Part shown: positions 1-9,386 of the stretch, piece by piece
Layout of the letters: every line of letters begins with the position of its first letter
How positions within the stretch are numbered: the first letter of the stretch is position 1
From: DATENM01 sp045807765
Lineage (GTDB): Bacteria; Acidobacteriota; Blastocatellia; UBA7656
Direction of reading: 5' to 3'
Length of the DNA stretch: 37,132 nt
Assembly: GCA_045807765.1 (NCBI GenBank)
Contig: JBJMGU010000070.1
Location: 1-37,132, forward strand
The notes under the pieces: model-generated
Databases searched by the model: none
Seen by the model: the letters and a program-made list of their open reading frames with translations, nothing else
Told to the model about the DNA's origin: nothing
Position numbers and translations under genes: made by a program

Positions 1-1
1 T

Positions 2-430
2 GAGTTCAGTGTTCCGTATGCGCCGGGCGAGCTGCGAGCCGTGGTACTTTTGAATGGCAAGGAGATCGCTTCGCTGGCCTTTGCGACTGCCGGCCCGCCC
101 GCGCGTCTACGGCTGACGGCAGACCGGCAGAGCCTTCGTGCGGATCGCAACGATCTCGCCTACGTCACAATTGAGGTGCTGGACAAGCGAGGCAACCTGG
201 TTCCCGATGCTATCGTGCCGGTCGGGTTCAGCGTTGCCGGCGTCGCGGAACTCGCAGGGGTGGGGAGCGCAAATCCGAAAGATGCGGCGAGCTTCCGGCA
301 GCCGCGGCGGCGGACATTCCAGGGGCGATGTCTGGCGGTGTTACGCCCGACGGGAAATCGCGGGCTGATCACGTTGCGTGCAGAGGCTGATGGCCTGGCC
401 GGCGCAACGATGCGCTTGCAAGCCCGCTAA
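2..430 (+). CDS. C-terminal fragment of a GH2-type beta-galactosidase-like protein (5' end outside window)
   Basis: The reading frame is open from base 2 to the TAA at 428-430, so only about 142 C-terminal residues are present. The fragment reads FSVPYAPGELRAV, then NGKEIAS, then AGPPARLRLTADR, followed by an Ig-like beta-sandwich with LAYVTIEVLDKRGNLVPDA. This pattern is typical of the last domains of secreted glycoside hydrolase family 2 enzymes, where NGK and GxPARLRLxxDR recur. The catalytic TIM barrel would lie upstream, so activity cannot be judged from this window. Calling it GH2 rests on recognition of the tail only. Another large secreted glycosidase with the same Ig-like end domain is possible. 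Confidence 0.7.
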   Translation, partial: EFSVPYAPGELRAVVLLNGKEIASLAFATAGPPARLRLTADRQSLRADRNDLAYVTIEVLDKRGNLVPDAIVPVGFSVAGVAELAGVGSANPKDAASFRQPRRRTFQGRCLAVLRPTGNRGLITLRAEADGLAGATMRLQAR

Positions 431-741
431 GCCATGCTATCGATCTTCTGATCATTGGCCGACAGAAGCCTTCATCCGCCTTCGTAACGCACTTCGGCGA
501 TGATCATGCGCCGCTTTGAATGTCGTTTATCATCAGCCATGTCGTTTCACTATTTCTGCCTTCGACCATGATCTACACGACCTTGACTTCGCGCAACCCT
601 GGTCAGCAGTTGTTCAATTGGCTGTCTTGCCTTGAGCGCCGCAGTCGAGCGAAGATGAATTGTGCGACGAATATCATAAGCCTAACCCACCATGCGCGAT
701 AGCCCGCTCTAGCGCGCCGCGTCAGGAGTCACAACATCACT
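431..741. other. Intergenic region without a convincing gene
   Basis: These 311 bases separate the GH2-like tail from rtcB. A 60-codon open frame at 520-702 has no ribosome site and no recognisable protein features, so it is not called. An imperfect hairpin lies near 693-715 (CGCGATAG facing CTAGCGCG). An AGGAG at about 723-727 sits 14 bases before the rtcB ATG, which is rather far for a ribosome site. No clear -35/-10 pair was seen. Confidence 0.5.
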
Positions 742-3207
742 ATGGGAAACAACCATGAAGACGCCCATGCTTTGAAGGAAGCCAAGCGGCTGAAGAACGC
801 CGACAACTGGAAGCACCTCGCCCGCTGGCACGGCGAAGGGTATTACACGCTGCAAACCGAAGACACCGGCGACGTGCCGGTGCGGCTGTTTCTGACGCCC
901 AAACTGCTTCGCGAGACCGAAGAGATCATCTATCGCCAGATCGTCAATGCGACGCGCTTCCCCGGCGTCAAGTGTGTCATCATCACGCCCGACACGCATT
1001 ACGGCTACGGGGTGCCGGTCGGCTGTGTGCTGCTGACCGACGCCGCGAGCGGCGCGGTCGCGATGGGGCCGGTGGGCTACGATATCGGGTGCTTCACGGC
1101 GGATACCTTGGTGCCAACTGTAGACGGCAATAGTTACCCAATTGCAGAGCTTGCCGAATCAGGCTACGAAATTCTCATTTACGCACTTTCATTCAATCAC
1201 CGAGTCGTCGTGGCGAAAGCGACCGCGAGGAAGACGCGAACCAACGCGCCGCTAGTGAAGGTCACGCTCGATAATGGCAGAGAAATCGTCTGCACGCCTG
1301 ATCATGATTTCATGCTTCGGGACGGAACCTATCTTCAGGCGCAATACCTTAGGCCGCAGATGTCGTTAATGCCCTTCGACAAGCGGACGGACAAGGACGG
1401 CTACGTTATGGTTCGACACCCGGCGACCCGCTTGAATCAGAAGTTACATTGGATTATGGCGCGTGCCGGGTTGTTAGGAAAAATCCCGGCTTTTGCTGGA
1501 CAGAAGACGATCATCCATCATCGGAATTTCACCCCCGGAGATAACCGCTTAGAAAACCTCGAATTCATGGGTGATCGTGACCACATGAGTTACCACAAAT
1601 CGATAGCCGAAAGGAATCCTGGTTTCCAGTCGCCAGAATTTGAAGCGAGAAGGAAAGCAGCAATTTCGGCCAAGGCGCAAACGGCTGAAGGCTACGCTTA
1701 TTTTGCTGCGCGAGGCTCGGCAAATCTCGCGCGGTGGCGTCAGCAGAATCCAGGGACCGAAAAGCAGGCTGCGATTGAAAACCACAACGGCGAGCGTGGC
1801 AAACCATACCTTATCGCCTACAACAAGAGTGCGGCGGGCAGAGCAAAGTCATCTGAGGTGGCACATCGCACGCATGCGTGCGATGCCTGCGGCGAAGAAG
1901 TAAGCGGCGGTGGGTTTGGTATTCATAACCATCGTCGCAGCAAACATGGCTACAACCACAAGGTCGTTTCAGTCGAGCCCTTGAATTCCGTCGCCGACGT
2001 GTACTGCTTAACCGTTCCCGATTATGGTAACTTTGCTCTTGATGCAGGCGTCTTCGTGCATAATTGCGGAATGGTCAGCGCCAAATCTGATGTGCCGGTT
2101 GACGCCGCGACGCCGGAACGTCGGCTGGCTTTCAATCGCGCCGTGATGGAGCGCGTCGAGTTCGGTGCCGGCGGCAAGAGCGTCAAGCTGAAGCATCTCG
2201 ATCAGCGAGAGTTCGACAACCTCGTGCGCGGCGGCGCTGAGTACTACGTTGAAAAGTACGGCGCGACGTTTGACCGCAGCCGCGCCGAGCGCCACCGCCT
2301 GCCGGTAGATGACGACTGGCAGCCGCCGCTTGGCGGCAAGGGCCGACCCGAGCGCGGCATGCAGCAACTCGGCTCGCTCGGCGGCGGCAATCACTTCATC
2401 GAGCTGCAACGCGCCGAAGAGACCGGCACGCTGTTCGTTCAAGCGCACACTGGCTCGCGGGGTTGGGGGCACGGGCTGGCGACCAACTACTTTGAGATGG
2501 CGCGCGAAGAAAAGCCACAGGTCATCTCCGACATCGATCTCGGCTATTTCACGCCCGATTCCGCACACTATCGCGACTATCTGAACGCCGTCGCGGCGGG
2601 CGGCAACTATGCCATCCTCAACCGGCTGATCATCTTTGAGCAAATCGCGCGAGCCTTCAGCGATGTCTTTGGCGGCGAACTGGAATTGATCTACGAGATC
2701 AGCCACAATCTGGTGCAGCGCGAGCAGCACCCGGAATTCGGCGATGTCTGGGTGCATCGCAAGGGCGCGACGCGCGCCTTCCCCGCCGCTCATCCGGCGC
2801 TCGCCGGGACGATCTGGGAAACCAGCGGTCATCCTGTGCTGATTCCTGGCTCGAACAAGGATTGGAGCTATGTGCTGCGCCCGCAAAAGGGGGCGGTCAA
2901 GAGCGGCTATTCGGTCAATCACGGCGCGGGCCGCCGAATGTCGCGCGGCGAGGCCACACGCAGCCTGAACCAGCGCGAGATTGACCGCGAGTACCGCGAG
3001 GCCGGCATCATCGTCAACGTCAATGGCCACGTGCCGATTGACGAAGCCGCGCCCTGCTATAAGCCCGCCGAGGAAGTGATCGAAGCCGTCGTCGGCGCGG
3101 GGCTCGCAACGATTGAGTATCGCCTGTGGCCGCTCGCCTCGCTCAAAGGCGAAGAGGGAGGGCGCGGCAGAAAGCGCAAAGGCAAGCCGTCGAGCAAGCA
3201 TTTTTGA
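742..3207 (+). CDS. rtcB: RNA-splicing ligase RtcB precursor, interrupted by an intein
   Basis: RtcB is a Mn2+/GTP-dependent ligase that joins RNA 2',3'-cyclic phosphate (or 3'-phosphate) ends to 5'-OH ends, in RNA repair or tRNA splicing. The 821-residue precursor contains a 325-residue intein (residues 117-441), leaving a 496-residue ligase close to the long RtcB form. Landmarks are PDTHYGYGVPVG near residues 90-101, GYDIG just before the intein, CGM just after it, GGGNHFIE, HTGSRG, and VNHGAGRRMSRGEA near the C-terminus, which carries the His that receives GMP. Excision gives DIG-CGM. By comparison with Pyrococcus RtcB, the rejoined Cys is the active-site metal ligand (Cys98 there). No RtcA or RtcR gene is adjacent. 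glpK begins 92 bases downstream. Confidence 0.95.
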   Translation: MGNNHEDAHALKEAKRLKNADNWKHLARWHGEGYYTLQTEDTGDVPVRLFLTPKLLRETEEIIYRQIVNATRFPGVKCVIITPDTHYGYGVPVGCVLLTDAASGAVAMGPVGYDIGCFTADTLVPTVDGNSYPIAELAESGYEILIYALSFNHRVVVAKATARKTRTNAPLVKVTLDNGREIVCTPDHDFMLRDGTYLQAQYLRPQMSLMPFDKRTDKDGYVMVRHPATRLNQKLHWIMARAGLLGKIPAFAGQKTIIHHRNFTPGDNRLENLEFMGDRDHMSYHKSIAERNPGFQSPEFEARRKAAISAKAQTAEGYAYFAARGSANLARWRQQNPGTEKQAAIENHNGERGKPYLIAYNKSAAGRAKSSEVAHRTHACDACGEEVSGGGFGIHNHRRSKHGYNHKVVSVEPLNSVADVYCLTVPDYGNFALDAGVFVHNCGMVSAKSDVPVDAATPERRLAFNRAVMERVEFGAGGKSVKLKHLDQREFDNLVRGGAEYYVEKYGATFDRSRAERHRLPVDDDWQPPLGGKGRPERGMQQLGSLGGGNHFIELQRAEETGTLFVQAHTGSRGWGHGLATNYFEMAREEKPQVISDIDLGYFTPDSAHYRDYLNAVAAGGNYAILNRLIIFEQIARAFSDVFGGELELIYEISHNLVQREQHPEFGDVWVHRKGATRAFPAAHPALAGTIWETSGHPVLIPGSNKDWSYVLRPQKGAVKSGYSVNHGAGRRMSRGEATRSLNQREIDREYREAGIIVNVNGHVPIDEAAPCYKPAEEVIEAVVGAGLATIEYRLWPLASLKGEEGGRGRKRKGKPSSKHF
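1090..2064 (+). mobile_element. Intein with HNH homing endonuclease and C2H2-like finger inside RtcB
   Basis: The intein starts at Cys117 (CFTADTLVPT, block A) and ends at Asn441 (FALDAGVFVHN). The next residue is Cys442, so all splicing residues are present: Cys1, the block-B TPDHDF motif with its His, the penultimate His, the terminal Asn and the +1 Cys. The middle holds HNH-nuclease features: His-His at 259-260, then NRLENLEF at about 268-275, with further His at 281 and 285. A Lys/Arg-rich stretch resembling a DNA-binding module follows. Near residues 375-400 a CDAC ... HNHRRSKH arrangement fits a C2H2-type zinc finger, probably for target recognition. The segment looks AT-richer than the flanking ligase sequence, consistent with later arrival. 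No stop or frameshift is seen, so it is probably active. Confidence 0.92.
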
Positions 3208-3254
3208 AAAGCGGCGAGAGTCTGGAGCGGCTTCGTCTCAGGCGAAGCCGATGG

Positions 3255-3260
3255 TATGAT
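3255..3260 (+). promoter_or_regulatory. Possible extended -10 element for glpK
   Basis: TATGAT preceded by TGG forms an extended -10. It would place the transcript start near 3267, about 33 bases before the glpK ATG. No good -35 is visible. A ribosome site, AGGAGA, lies just before the ATG at 3300. Confidence 0.4.
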
Positions 3261-3299
3261 AAGCCCCTCACGCAGGCAAAACCGCTCCAGGAGACATCA

Positions 3300-4802
<1,503 letters not shown>

Positions 4803-4823
4803 TTTTGGAAGGGTGATGTTTCA

Positions 4824-5897
4824 ATGAGACAATCGCGATGGTTATTCTTGCTCATCTTTGTCCTGATGCTGGCCACATCAATCGTGGCAGGCACAAAGCC
4901 GGGCCGCGAGCCGAAGCGCCCGGATAAATGGCGCGCCGTTCATGTGCTCGATTATGCGAGTGACGCCGACCTTGAGGTCTTTGCCCAGAACATTCCGAAG
5001 CTGGCGGCTATGGGCGTCAATGTCATCGTCTTTGAGGTTGATTATAATTTCGACTTCAAGTCACACCCGGAGTTGCGCCGCGGCACGACGCCGATCACCA
5101 GAGCCGGAGCGCGCCGACTGGCCGACCTCTGCCGCCGCCAGGGCATTCGCCTGATCCCTGAGTTTCAATCGCTCGGCCATCAATCGTGGAAAGCCGATAC
5201 CCTGCCGTTGCTGACGGTCTACCCGAAGCTTGACTTGACGCCCGGCGCATTTCCGAACAACGACGGCATCTATTGCCGAGAGTGGGACCCGTTGAACCCT
5301 GAGGTCAATCGCATCGTCTTTGCCCTGATGGACGAGATCATCGACGCGTTCCATGCCGACGCCCTGCACGTCGGCATGGACGAAGTCTTCCTGCTCGGCT
5401 CGGAGCAATCGCCCACGACGAAAGGCAAAGACCCGGCGAAGCTCTTCGCGCGAGCGGTCAACGATCTCTACGGGCATCTGGTGAAGCGGCGTCACGTCGA
5501 GATGCTGATGTGGGGCGACCGCTTGATTGATGGGCAGAAGTACGACTTCGGCGAATGGGAAGCCTCGAAGAACGGCACCGCCGCGGCGATTGATCTGATT
5601 CCCAAAGACATCATCATCTGCCCCTGGCATTATGAAATGCGCGATGCCTATCCGTCGGTCGCCTTCTTCCTTGAGAAAGGCTTTCGAGTGCTGCCGGCCA
5701 GTTGGAACAAGGTAGATGCCACGCAAGCCTTGATCGATTACGACGAGAAGCAATCGAGCCCGAAGATGCTGGGCCACCTGTTCACGACCTGGGGCGTGAA
5801 GAAGGATCAATTGCCCGATTACCCGCCAATGATCGAAGGCTTGAAACGTCTGCGCGGCGTGGTGGCTGCCGATAGCAGCAAGGCATCGCGCCGGTGA
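4824..5897 (+). CDS. Secreted GH20-type beta-N-acetylhexosaminidase-like protein
   Basis: Members of glycoside hydrolase family 20 remove terminal N-acetylhexosamine residues by substrate-assisted catalysis. The 357-residue product begins with a signal peptide (MRQSRWLFLLIFVLMLATSIVAG), so it is exported. A TIM-barrel-like catalytic domain follows directly. Key segments are IPEFQSLGHQSW at about 112-122 and HVGMDEVF at 182-189, which contains the family's catalytic Asp-Glu pair (Asp186, Glu187), followed by MLMWGDR. The protein is shorter than typical GH20 enzymes because it lacks the N-terminal GH20b-like domain. GGAAGG upstream of the ATG is the likely ribosome site. Its place after glpK suggests possible co-transcription but no obvious shared pathway. 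The exact substrate is unknown. Confidence 0.8.
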   Translation: MRQSRWLFLLIFVLMLATSIVAGTKPGREPKRPDKWRAVHVLDYASDADLEVFAQNIPKLAAMGVNVIVFEVDYNFDFKSHPELRRGTTPITRAGARRLADLCRRQGIRLIPEFQSLGHQSWKADTLPLLTVYPKLDLTPGAFPNNDGIYCREWDPLNPEVNRIVFALMDEIIDAFHADALHVGMDEVFLLGSEQSPTTKGKDPAKLFARAVNDLYGHLVKRRHVEMLMWGDRLIDGQKYDFGEWEASKNGTAAAIDLIPKDIIICPWHYEMRDAYPSVAFFLEKGFRVLPASWNKVDATQALIDYDEKQSSPKMLGHLFTTWGVKKDQLPDYPPMIEGLKRLRGVVAADSSKASRR

Positions 5898-5950
5898 ACC
5901 GCCGCGGCGACGGGCGGCGCGTGACGTTTTCGGCAGACGGCGCGGCCTGC

Positions 5951-5956
5951 TATAAT
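5951..5956 (+). promoter_or_regulatory. -10 element very close to the start of the CNNM/HlyC gene
   Basis: A perfect TATAAT ends 11 bases before the ATG at 5968. Transcription would then begin at about 5963, leaving a leader of only a few bases and no room for a ribosome site. A weak TTTTCG lies about 18 bases upstream. Confidence 0.5.
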
Positions 5957-5967
5957 GCTCCTTAAGT

Positions 5968-7308
5968 ATGGAGTCGTCGCTCTCATCGGTGCTGGTCAGG
6001 CTGGCGCTGGTGCTCTTGCTGGTGCTGACCAACGGTTTCTTTGTCGCCGCCGAGTATGCGCTCGTCAGCGTTCGCCGCTCACGCATCACATCGCTGGCCG
6101 GCCAGGGCAACAAGCGCGCGCAGCGGGTAATGCGCGTCCTTGATAAGCTGACCGCCTACATCTCCGCCACACAGCTCGGGGTGACGCTCGCGAGCCTGGC
6201 GCTCGGTTGGGTCGGCGAAGAGACGATGGCTGAGATTCTCGGCCCCCTCTTTCAGAGCGCCTTCGGCTCGTACTCGGCAGTCGCGGCGCATACCGCATCA
6301 ATCGTCATCGCCTACATCGTTATCACCTACTTGCACGTCGTCCTCGGTGAGCTGGTGCCAAAGGCCATCTCACTGGAGAAGGCTGAGCCGGTCGCTCTCG
6401 CCGTCGCTACGCCGATGCGGATCTTTTATAAAATGTTCAAAGCGCCCATCTGGGTGCTGAACCATTCGGGGATCATAGTGCTGCGCTGGCTCGGGCTGCG
6501 CGCCACAGCCGAGCATTCGGGCATCTACAGTGAAGAAGAGTTGCGCGGCCTGATCGCGGTCTCTCAGAAGAGCGGCCATGTGCTGGAAGACGAACGGCAG
6601 TTGATCAACAACGTTTTTGACTTTACCGAAACGACCGTCGAGAGCGTGATGATCCCGCGGACACAGATCGAAGCGCTTGACGCCGAACTGACGCCGGCGC
6701 AGATGCTCGATTATTTCGAGCAGATCGGCTACTCGCGTATGCCTGCATATCGCGGCGCACTTGATCATGTCTTAGGCATCGTGCTGCACAAAGACCTGAG
6801 CCGGCTGGTACGACACGGCGGCAACCTCGACGAGATCATCCGCCCGGCGGTCTTTCTGCCGACTACCGTGCGGCTGCACGACGCCTTGCGCAGCCTCCGC
6901 CGTTCGAGCGCTCACATGGCGATGGTGGTTGACGAACACGGCGGTGTCGAAGGGCTGGTGACTCTTGAAGACTTGCTTGAAGAGATCGTCGGCGACATTC
7001 GCGACGAGCATGACGAAGTCGTGGCGCAGCAGATCAAACAGGAAAACCCGGATATATTTAAGGTCAGCGGCGCGCTATCTATTCGCGACGCCAACCGACA
7101 TATGCAGCTCGGACTGCCTGAATCCGACAGCTATCATACGGTCGCCGGGTTTATGATGGCGCGCGCCGGTCGCTTGCTTCAGACCGGCGATCAGATCGAA
7201 TATAACGGCCTGCGGCTGACGGTTGTAAGCACCGAGCGCAACCGTATCGTCGAAGCGAAGATCGAAAGGCGCGAAGAAGACGTGCCGGCGCCGACGCTGG
7301 CAAGCTGA
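5968..7308 (+). CDS. CNNM/HlyC-CorC family membrane protein with CBS domains
   Basis: The 446-residue protein has the standard hemolysin-family layout. An N-terminal DUF21/CNNM membrane domain covers about residues 8-195, with hydrophobic helices including LVRLALVLLLVLTNGFFVAAEYALVS (shown in two overlapping reads) and one before YLHVVLGELVPKAI. A CBS pair follows at about 215-335, with VMIPRTQIEAL and VVDEHGGVEGLVTLEDLLEE. A CorC_HlyC domain ends the protein (about 350-435). Proteins of this group are linked to Mg2+/Co2+ transport or homeostasis, with the CBS pair acting as a nucleotide sensor; haemolysis is a historical name. GELVPKA and EEELRGLI are typical of the family. Translation may be nearly leaderless. 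A palindrome follows directly after the stop. Confidence 0.9.
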   Translation: MESSLSSVLVRLALVLLLVLTNGFFVAAEYALVSVRRSRITSLAGQGNKRAQRVMRVLDKLTAYISATQLGVTLASLALGWVGEETMAEILGPLFQSAFGSYSAVAAHTASIVIAYIVITYLHVVLGELVPKAISLEKAEPVALAVATPMRIFYKMFKAPIWVLNHSGIIVLRWLGLRATAEHSGIYSEEELRGLIAVSQKSGHVLEDERQLINNVFDFTETTVESVMIPRTQIEALDAELTPAQMLDYFEQIGYSRMPAYRGALDHVLGIVLHKDLSRLVRHGGNLDEIIRPAVFLPTTVRLHDALRSLRRSSAHMAMVVDEHGGVEGLVTLEDLLEEIVGDIRDEHDEVVAQQIKQENPDIFKVSGALSIRDANRHMQLGLPESDSYHTVAGFMMARAGRLLQTGDQIEYNGLRLTVVSTERNRIVEAKIERREEDVPAPTLAS

Positions 7309-7335
7309 GTAGGGCAATCTAACAGATTGCTCTAC
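7309..7335. repeat. 27-bp palindrome between the CNNM/HlyC and lipid kinase genes
   Basis: Bases 7309-7320 pair with 7324-7335 through a 12-bp stem (one G-U pair) around a 3-base AAC loop. The arms begin right after the TGA of the upstream gene. No T-tract follows, so it is not a standard intrinsic terminator. It looks like a short dispersed palindrome or an mRNA 3'-end protector. No second copy was seen in this window. Confidence 0.6.
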
Positions 7336-7380
7336 AGGGCAAACCCAATCGAAATCTGCCCTGGCTCTCCATTTGGCCCT

Positions 7381-8316
7381 TTGACGGAAACCCTGTTCAT
7401 CATCAACCCTGTGTCGGGCGGCGGCGCGGCGCTTCGAGCATGGCGCGAGGCGAGGCCCGCATTGCTCGCGGCAGGCTTGACGGTTCGCGAGCAAGTCACG
7501 GCGCGGGCCGGCGAAGCCACCGAAGTAACACGCGCCGCACTAACCAGCGGCACCACGCGCATCGTTGCTGTTGGCGGCGACGGCACCTTGAGCGAAGTGG
7601 TGAATGGTTATCTTGATGACCAGGGGCGACCGATCAACAGCGAAGCCGCAATTGGCATCCTGCCGGGAGGCACCGGCGCCGACTTTTGCAAAACGCTCGG
7701 CATCACGACTCCTGAGCAAGCGATTCGCGCCCTCTGCGGTGCGACGTTCAAAATGATAGACGCCGGGCAGATTACCTTGAACGGCACGAACGGCCAGCCT
7801 TATACGCGAGCCTTCATCAACCTTGCCTCGTTCGGGCTGGGCGGTGATACGGCGATGTGGGTGAATCGCTGGCGTGGCCGGCGCTCGCGCTTGCTCAAGG
7901 GTCAAGCCAAGTACGCGTTGGCGGCGCTCAGGGCGCTCGACCGCTATCGCAACCATCGCGTGCGCGTAAAGCTCGAACAGGAAAGTGAGCTGGAGATTGA
8001 CAGCAACCTGCTGGTGGTCGCCAACGGCAGGTATGCGGGCGGCGGAATGATGCTCGCGCCGCATGCCCGGCTTGATGATGGGCTGTTCGATGTCATTCTC
8101 GCCGACGGCGCGACGCGCTGGGACATCATCAAAGAACTGCCACGAATCGGGCGCGGCGGCCATCTAAAAAATCCAAGGGTCAGCGAGCATCGCGCCCGCG
8201 TCATTTCGATCACCACCACTGAGCCGCTCGCCATTGACGTAGACGGCGATTTCGCAGGCACCACGCCGGCAACGCTGACCGTGAGTCCTTCAGCCGTGAA
8301 GCTGCTCAGTGCATGA
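7381..8316 (+). CDS. Diacylglycerol/lipid kinase family protein (DagK/YegS-like)
   Basis: These cytoplasmic or membrane-associated kinases phosphorylate diacylglycerol or related lipids using ATP. The start chosen is the TTG at 7381, giving MTETLFIINPVSGGG, which matches the family's N-terminal NPxSG motif and a normal length of 311 residues. The frame is open from a TTG at 7327, but that extension would translate the palindrome. The catalytic GGDGT motif (VAVGGDGTLSEVVNG) is at residues 65-69. PGGTGADFCKTLGI is the second nucleotide-binding segment. GGGMMLAPHARLDDGLFDV is the usual C-terminal signature. The ribosome site is weak. The gene ends convergently with the BMP lipoprotein gene; both stop codons lie within an imperfect hairpin at 8314-8340. 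Confidence 0.88.
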   Translation: MTETLFIINPVSGGGAALRAWREARPALLAAGLTVREQVTARAGEATEVTRAALTSGTTRIVAVGGDGTLSEVVNGYLDDQGRPINSEAAIGILPGGTGADFCKTLGITTPEQAIRALCGATFKMIDAGQITLNGTNGQPYTRAFINLASFGLGGDTAMWVNRWRGRRSRLLKGQAKYALAALRALDRYRNHRVRVKLEQESELEIDSNLLVVANGRYAGGGMMLAPHARLDDGLFDVILADGATRWDIIKELPRIGRGGHLKNPRVSEHRARVISITTTEPLAIDVDGDFAGTTPATLTVSPSAVKLLSA

Positions 8317-8337
8317 GCGGCAGCCGTGTGCGGCGGC

Positions 8338-9354
8338 TCACTTCTCGGCCATTGCGTCGGTGACTTTGATGCGCCCGGCGATGATCTCTTTCTTGGCGCG
8401 CTCGACTTCGTCGAGAACCGACTGCGGGATCAGGTTGCGGTTGTAATCGTCGAGCGCATAACCGACACCATCGGTTTCAAGGCCAAACTTGTGAATGCCA
8501 CCCTTGAAGTGATTGCCGACGACATCCTTCACCGTGTCGTAGACGGCATTATCCACGCGCTTCATCATACTGGTCAGAATGAAGCCCGGCTTCACCCAGT
8601 TCTGATTCGCATCCACGCCGATAGCCAGATGGTTGGTCTCTTCCGCCGCATCAAAGACGCCGAGGCCGGAATTGCCGGCGGCCTGAAAGATAACGTCAGC
8701 GCCGCGTTCGATCTGCGCCTTCGCCAGCTCTTTGCCCTTGCCGGGATTGTTCCACGCCGAGTCGTTGACGCCGACGTAATTTTCAAAGACTTCGATCTTC
8801 GGGTTGGCAAAACGCGCGCCTTCAGCATAGCCTGTGGCGAACTTGTGAATCAGCGGGATGTCCATGCCACCAACGAAGCCGACCTTGTCGGTCTTCGTCG
8901 TGCGCGCCGCGATCATGCCGACGAGAAACGAGCCTTCGTGTTCCTTGAAGGTCAGCGAAGCGACGTTCGGCGCATCAATGACGCCGTCAATGATGGCGAA
9001 CTTGAGATTGGGGTAGTCCTTCGACACCTGTTCCATGATCGGTGCTTGCGCAAAACCGACGCCAATGATCAGGTCATAGCCGCGCTCGGCAAAGGCGCGC
9101 ATAGACGGTTCAATCGAAGTCGGGTCGCCCGGCTCGACATCGCGCAAGATCATGTCGTTCGGCATATCCTTGAGCGCCTTCTGGACGCCCACCCAGGCGG
9201 CGGCGTTGAACGATTTATCATCCTTGCCGCCGATGTCAAAGACGATGCCGACGCGCTTCTTGCCGCTCGCCTCGTCGCCGCCGCCAAGCACACGGCTGCA
9301 ACCAGACGCGATGAGCAAAGCGCACAACAGTAGTGCCAAAGCCGTTTGCTTCAT
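8338..9354 (-). CDS. BMP-family (PnrA/BmpA-like) substrate-binding lipoprotein
   Basis: This family binds nucleosides or related small molecules, either for ABC uptake or as surface lipoproteins. The 338-residue protein starts with a lipoprotein signal: LLIASGC at 13-19, with Cys19 the lipid-anchor site. The binding domain contains VGIVFDIGGKDDKSFNAAAW, then LIIGVGFAQAP, KVGFVGGMDIPLI, VIFQAAGNSGLGVFDA and AIGVDANQNW, all characteristic of BMP proteins. GGGAG-like sequence precedes the ATG at 9354. It follows a glycosylasparaginase gene by 32 bases, and a pyrimidine-nucleoside phosphorylase lies one gene further upstream, which supports a nucleoside ligand. No permease or ATPase gene is next to it, so the transporter partner must be elsewhere. 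Confidence 0.92.
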   Translation of the reverse strand: MKQTALALLLCALLIASGCSRVLGGGDEASGKKRVGIVFDIGGKDDKSFNAAAWVGVQKALKDMPNDMILRDVEPGDPTSIEPSMRAFAERGYDLIIGVGFAQAPIMEQVSKDYPNLKFAIIDGVIDAPNVASLTFKEHEGSFLVGMIAARTTKTDKVGFVGGMDIPLIHKFATGYAEGARFANPKIEVFENYVGVNDSAWNNPGKGKELAKAQIERGADVIFQAAGNSGLGVFDAAEETNHLAIGVDANQNWVKPGFILTSMMKRVDNAVYDTVKDVVGNHFKGGIHKFGLETDGVGYALDDYNRNLIPQSVLDEVERAKKEIIAGRIKVTDAMAEK

Positions 9355-9386
9355 TAAGACTCCCTCACTCTTTATCTCGCCTGGCC

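Noticed and set aside
2008..3201. 397-codon open frame on the minus strand inside rtcB
   Set aside because: It is antisense to conserved RtcB sequence, has no ribosome site or recognisable protein features, and reflects GC-rich codon bias.
5061..6113. 350-codon open frame on the minus strand
   Set aside because: It is antisense to the GH20-like gene and the start of the CNNM gene, with no protein features.
8326..9333. 335-codon open frame on the plus strand
   Set aside because: It is wholly antisense to the BMP lipoprotein, which has a lipobox and family motifs.
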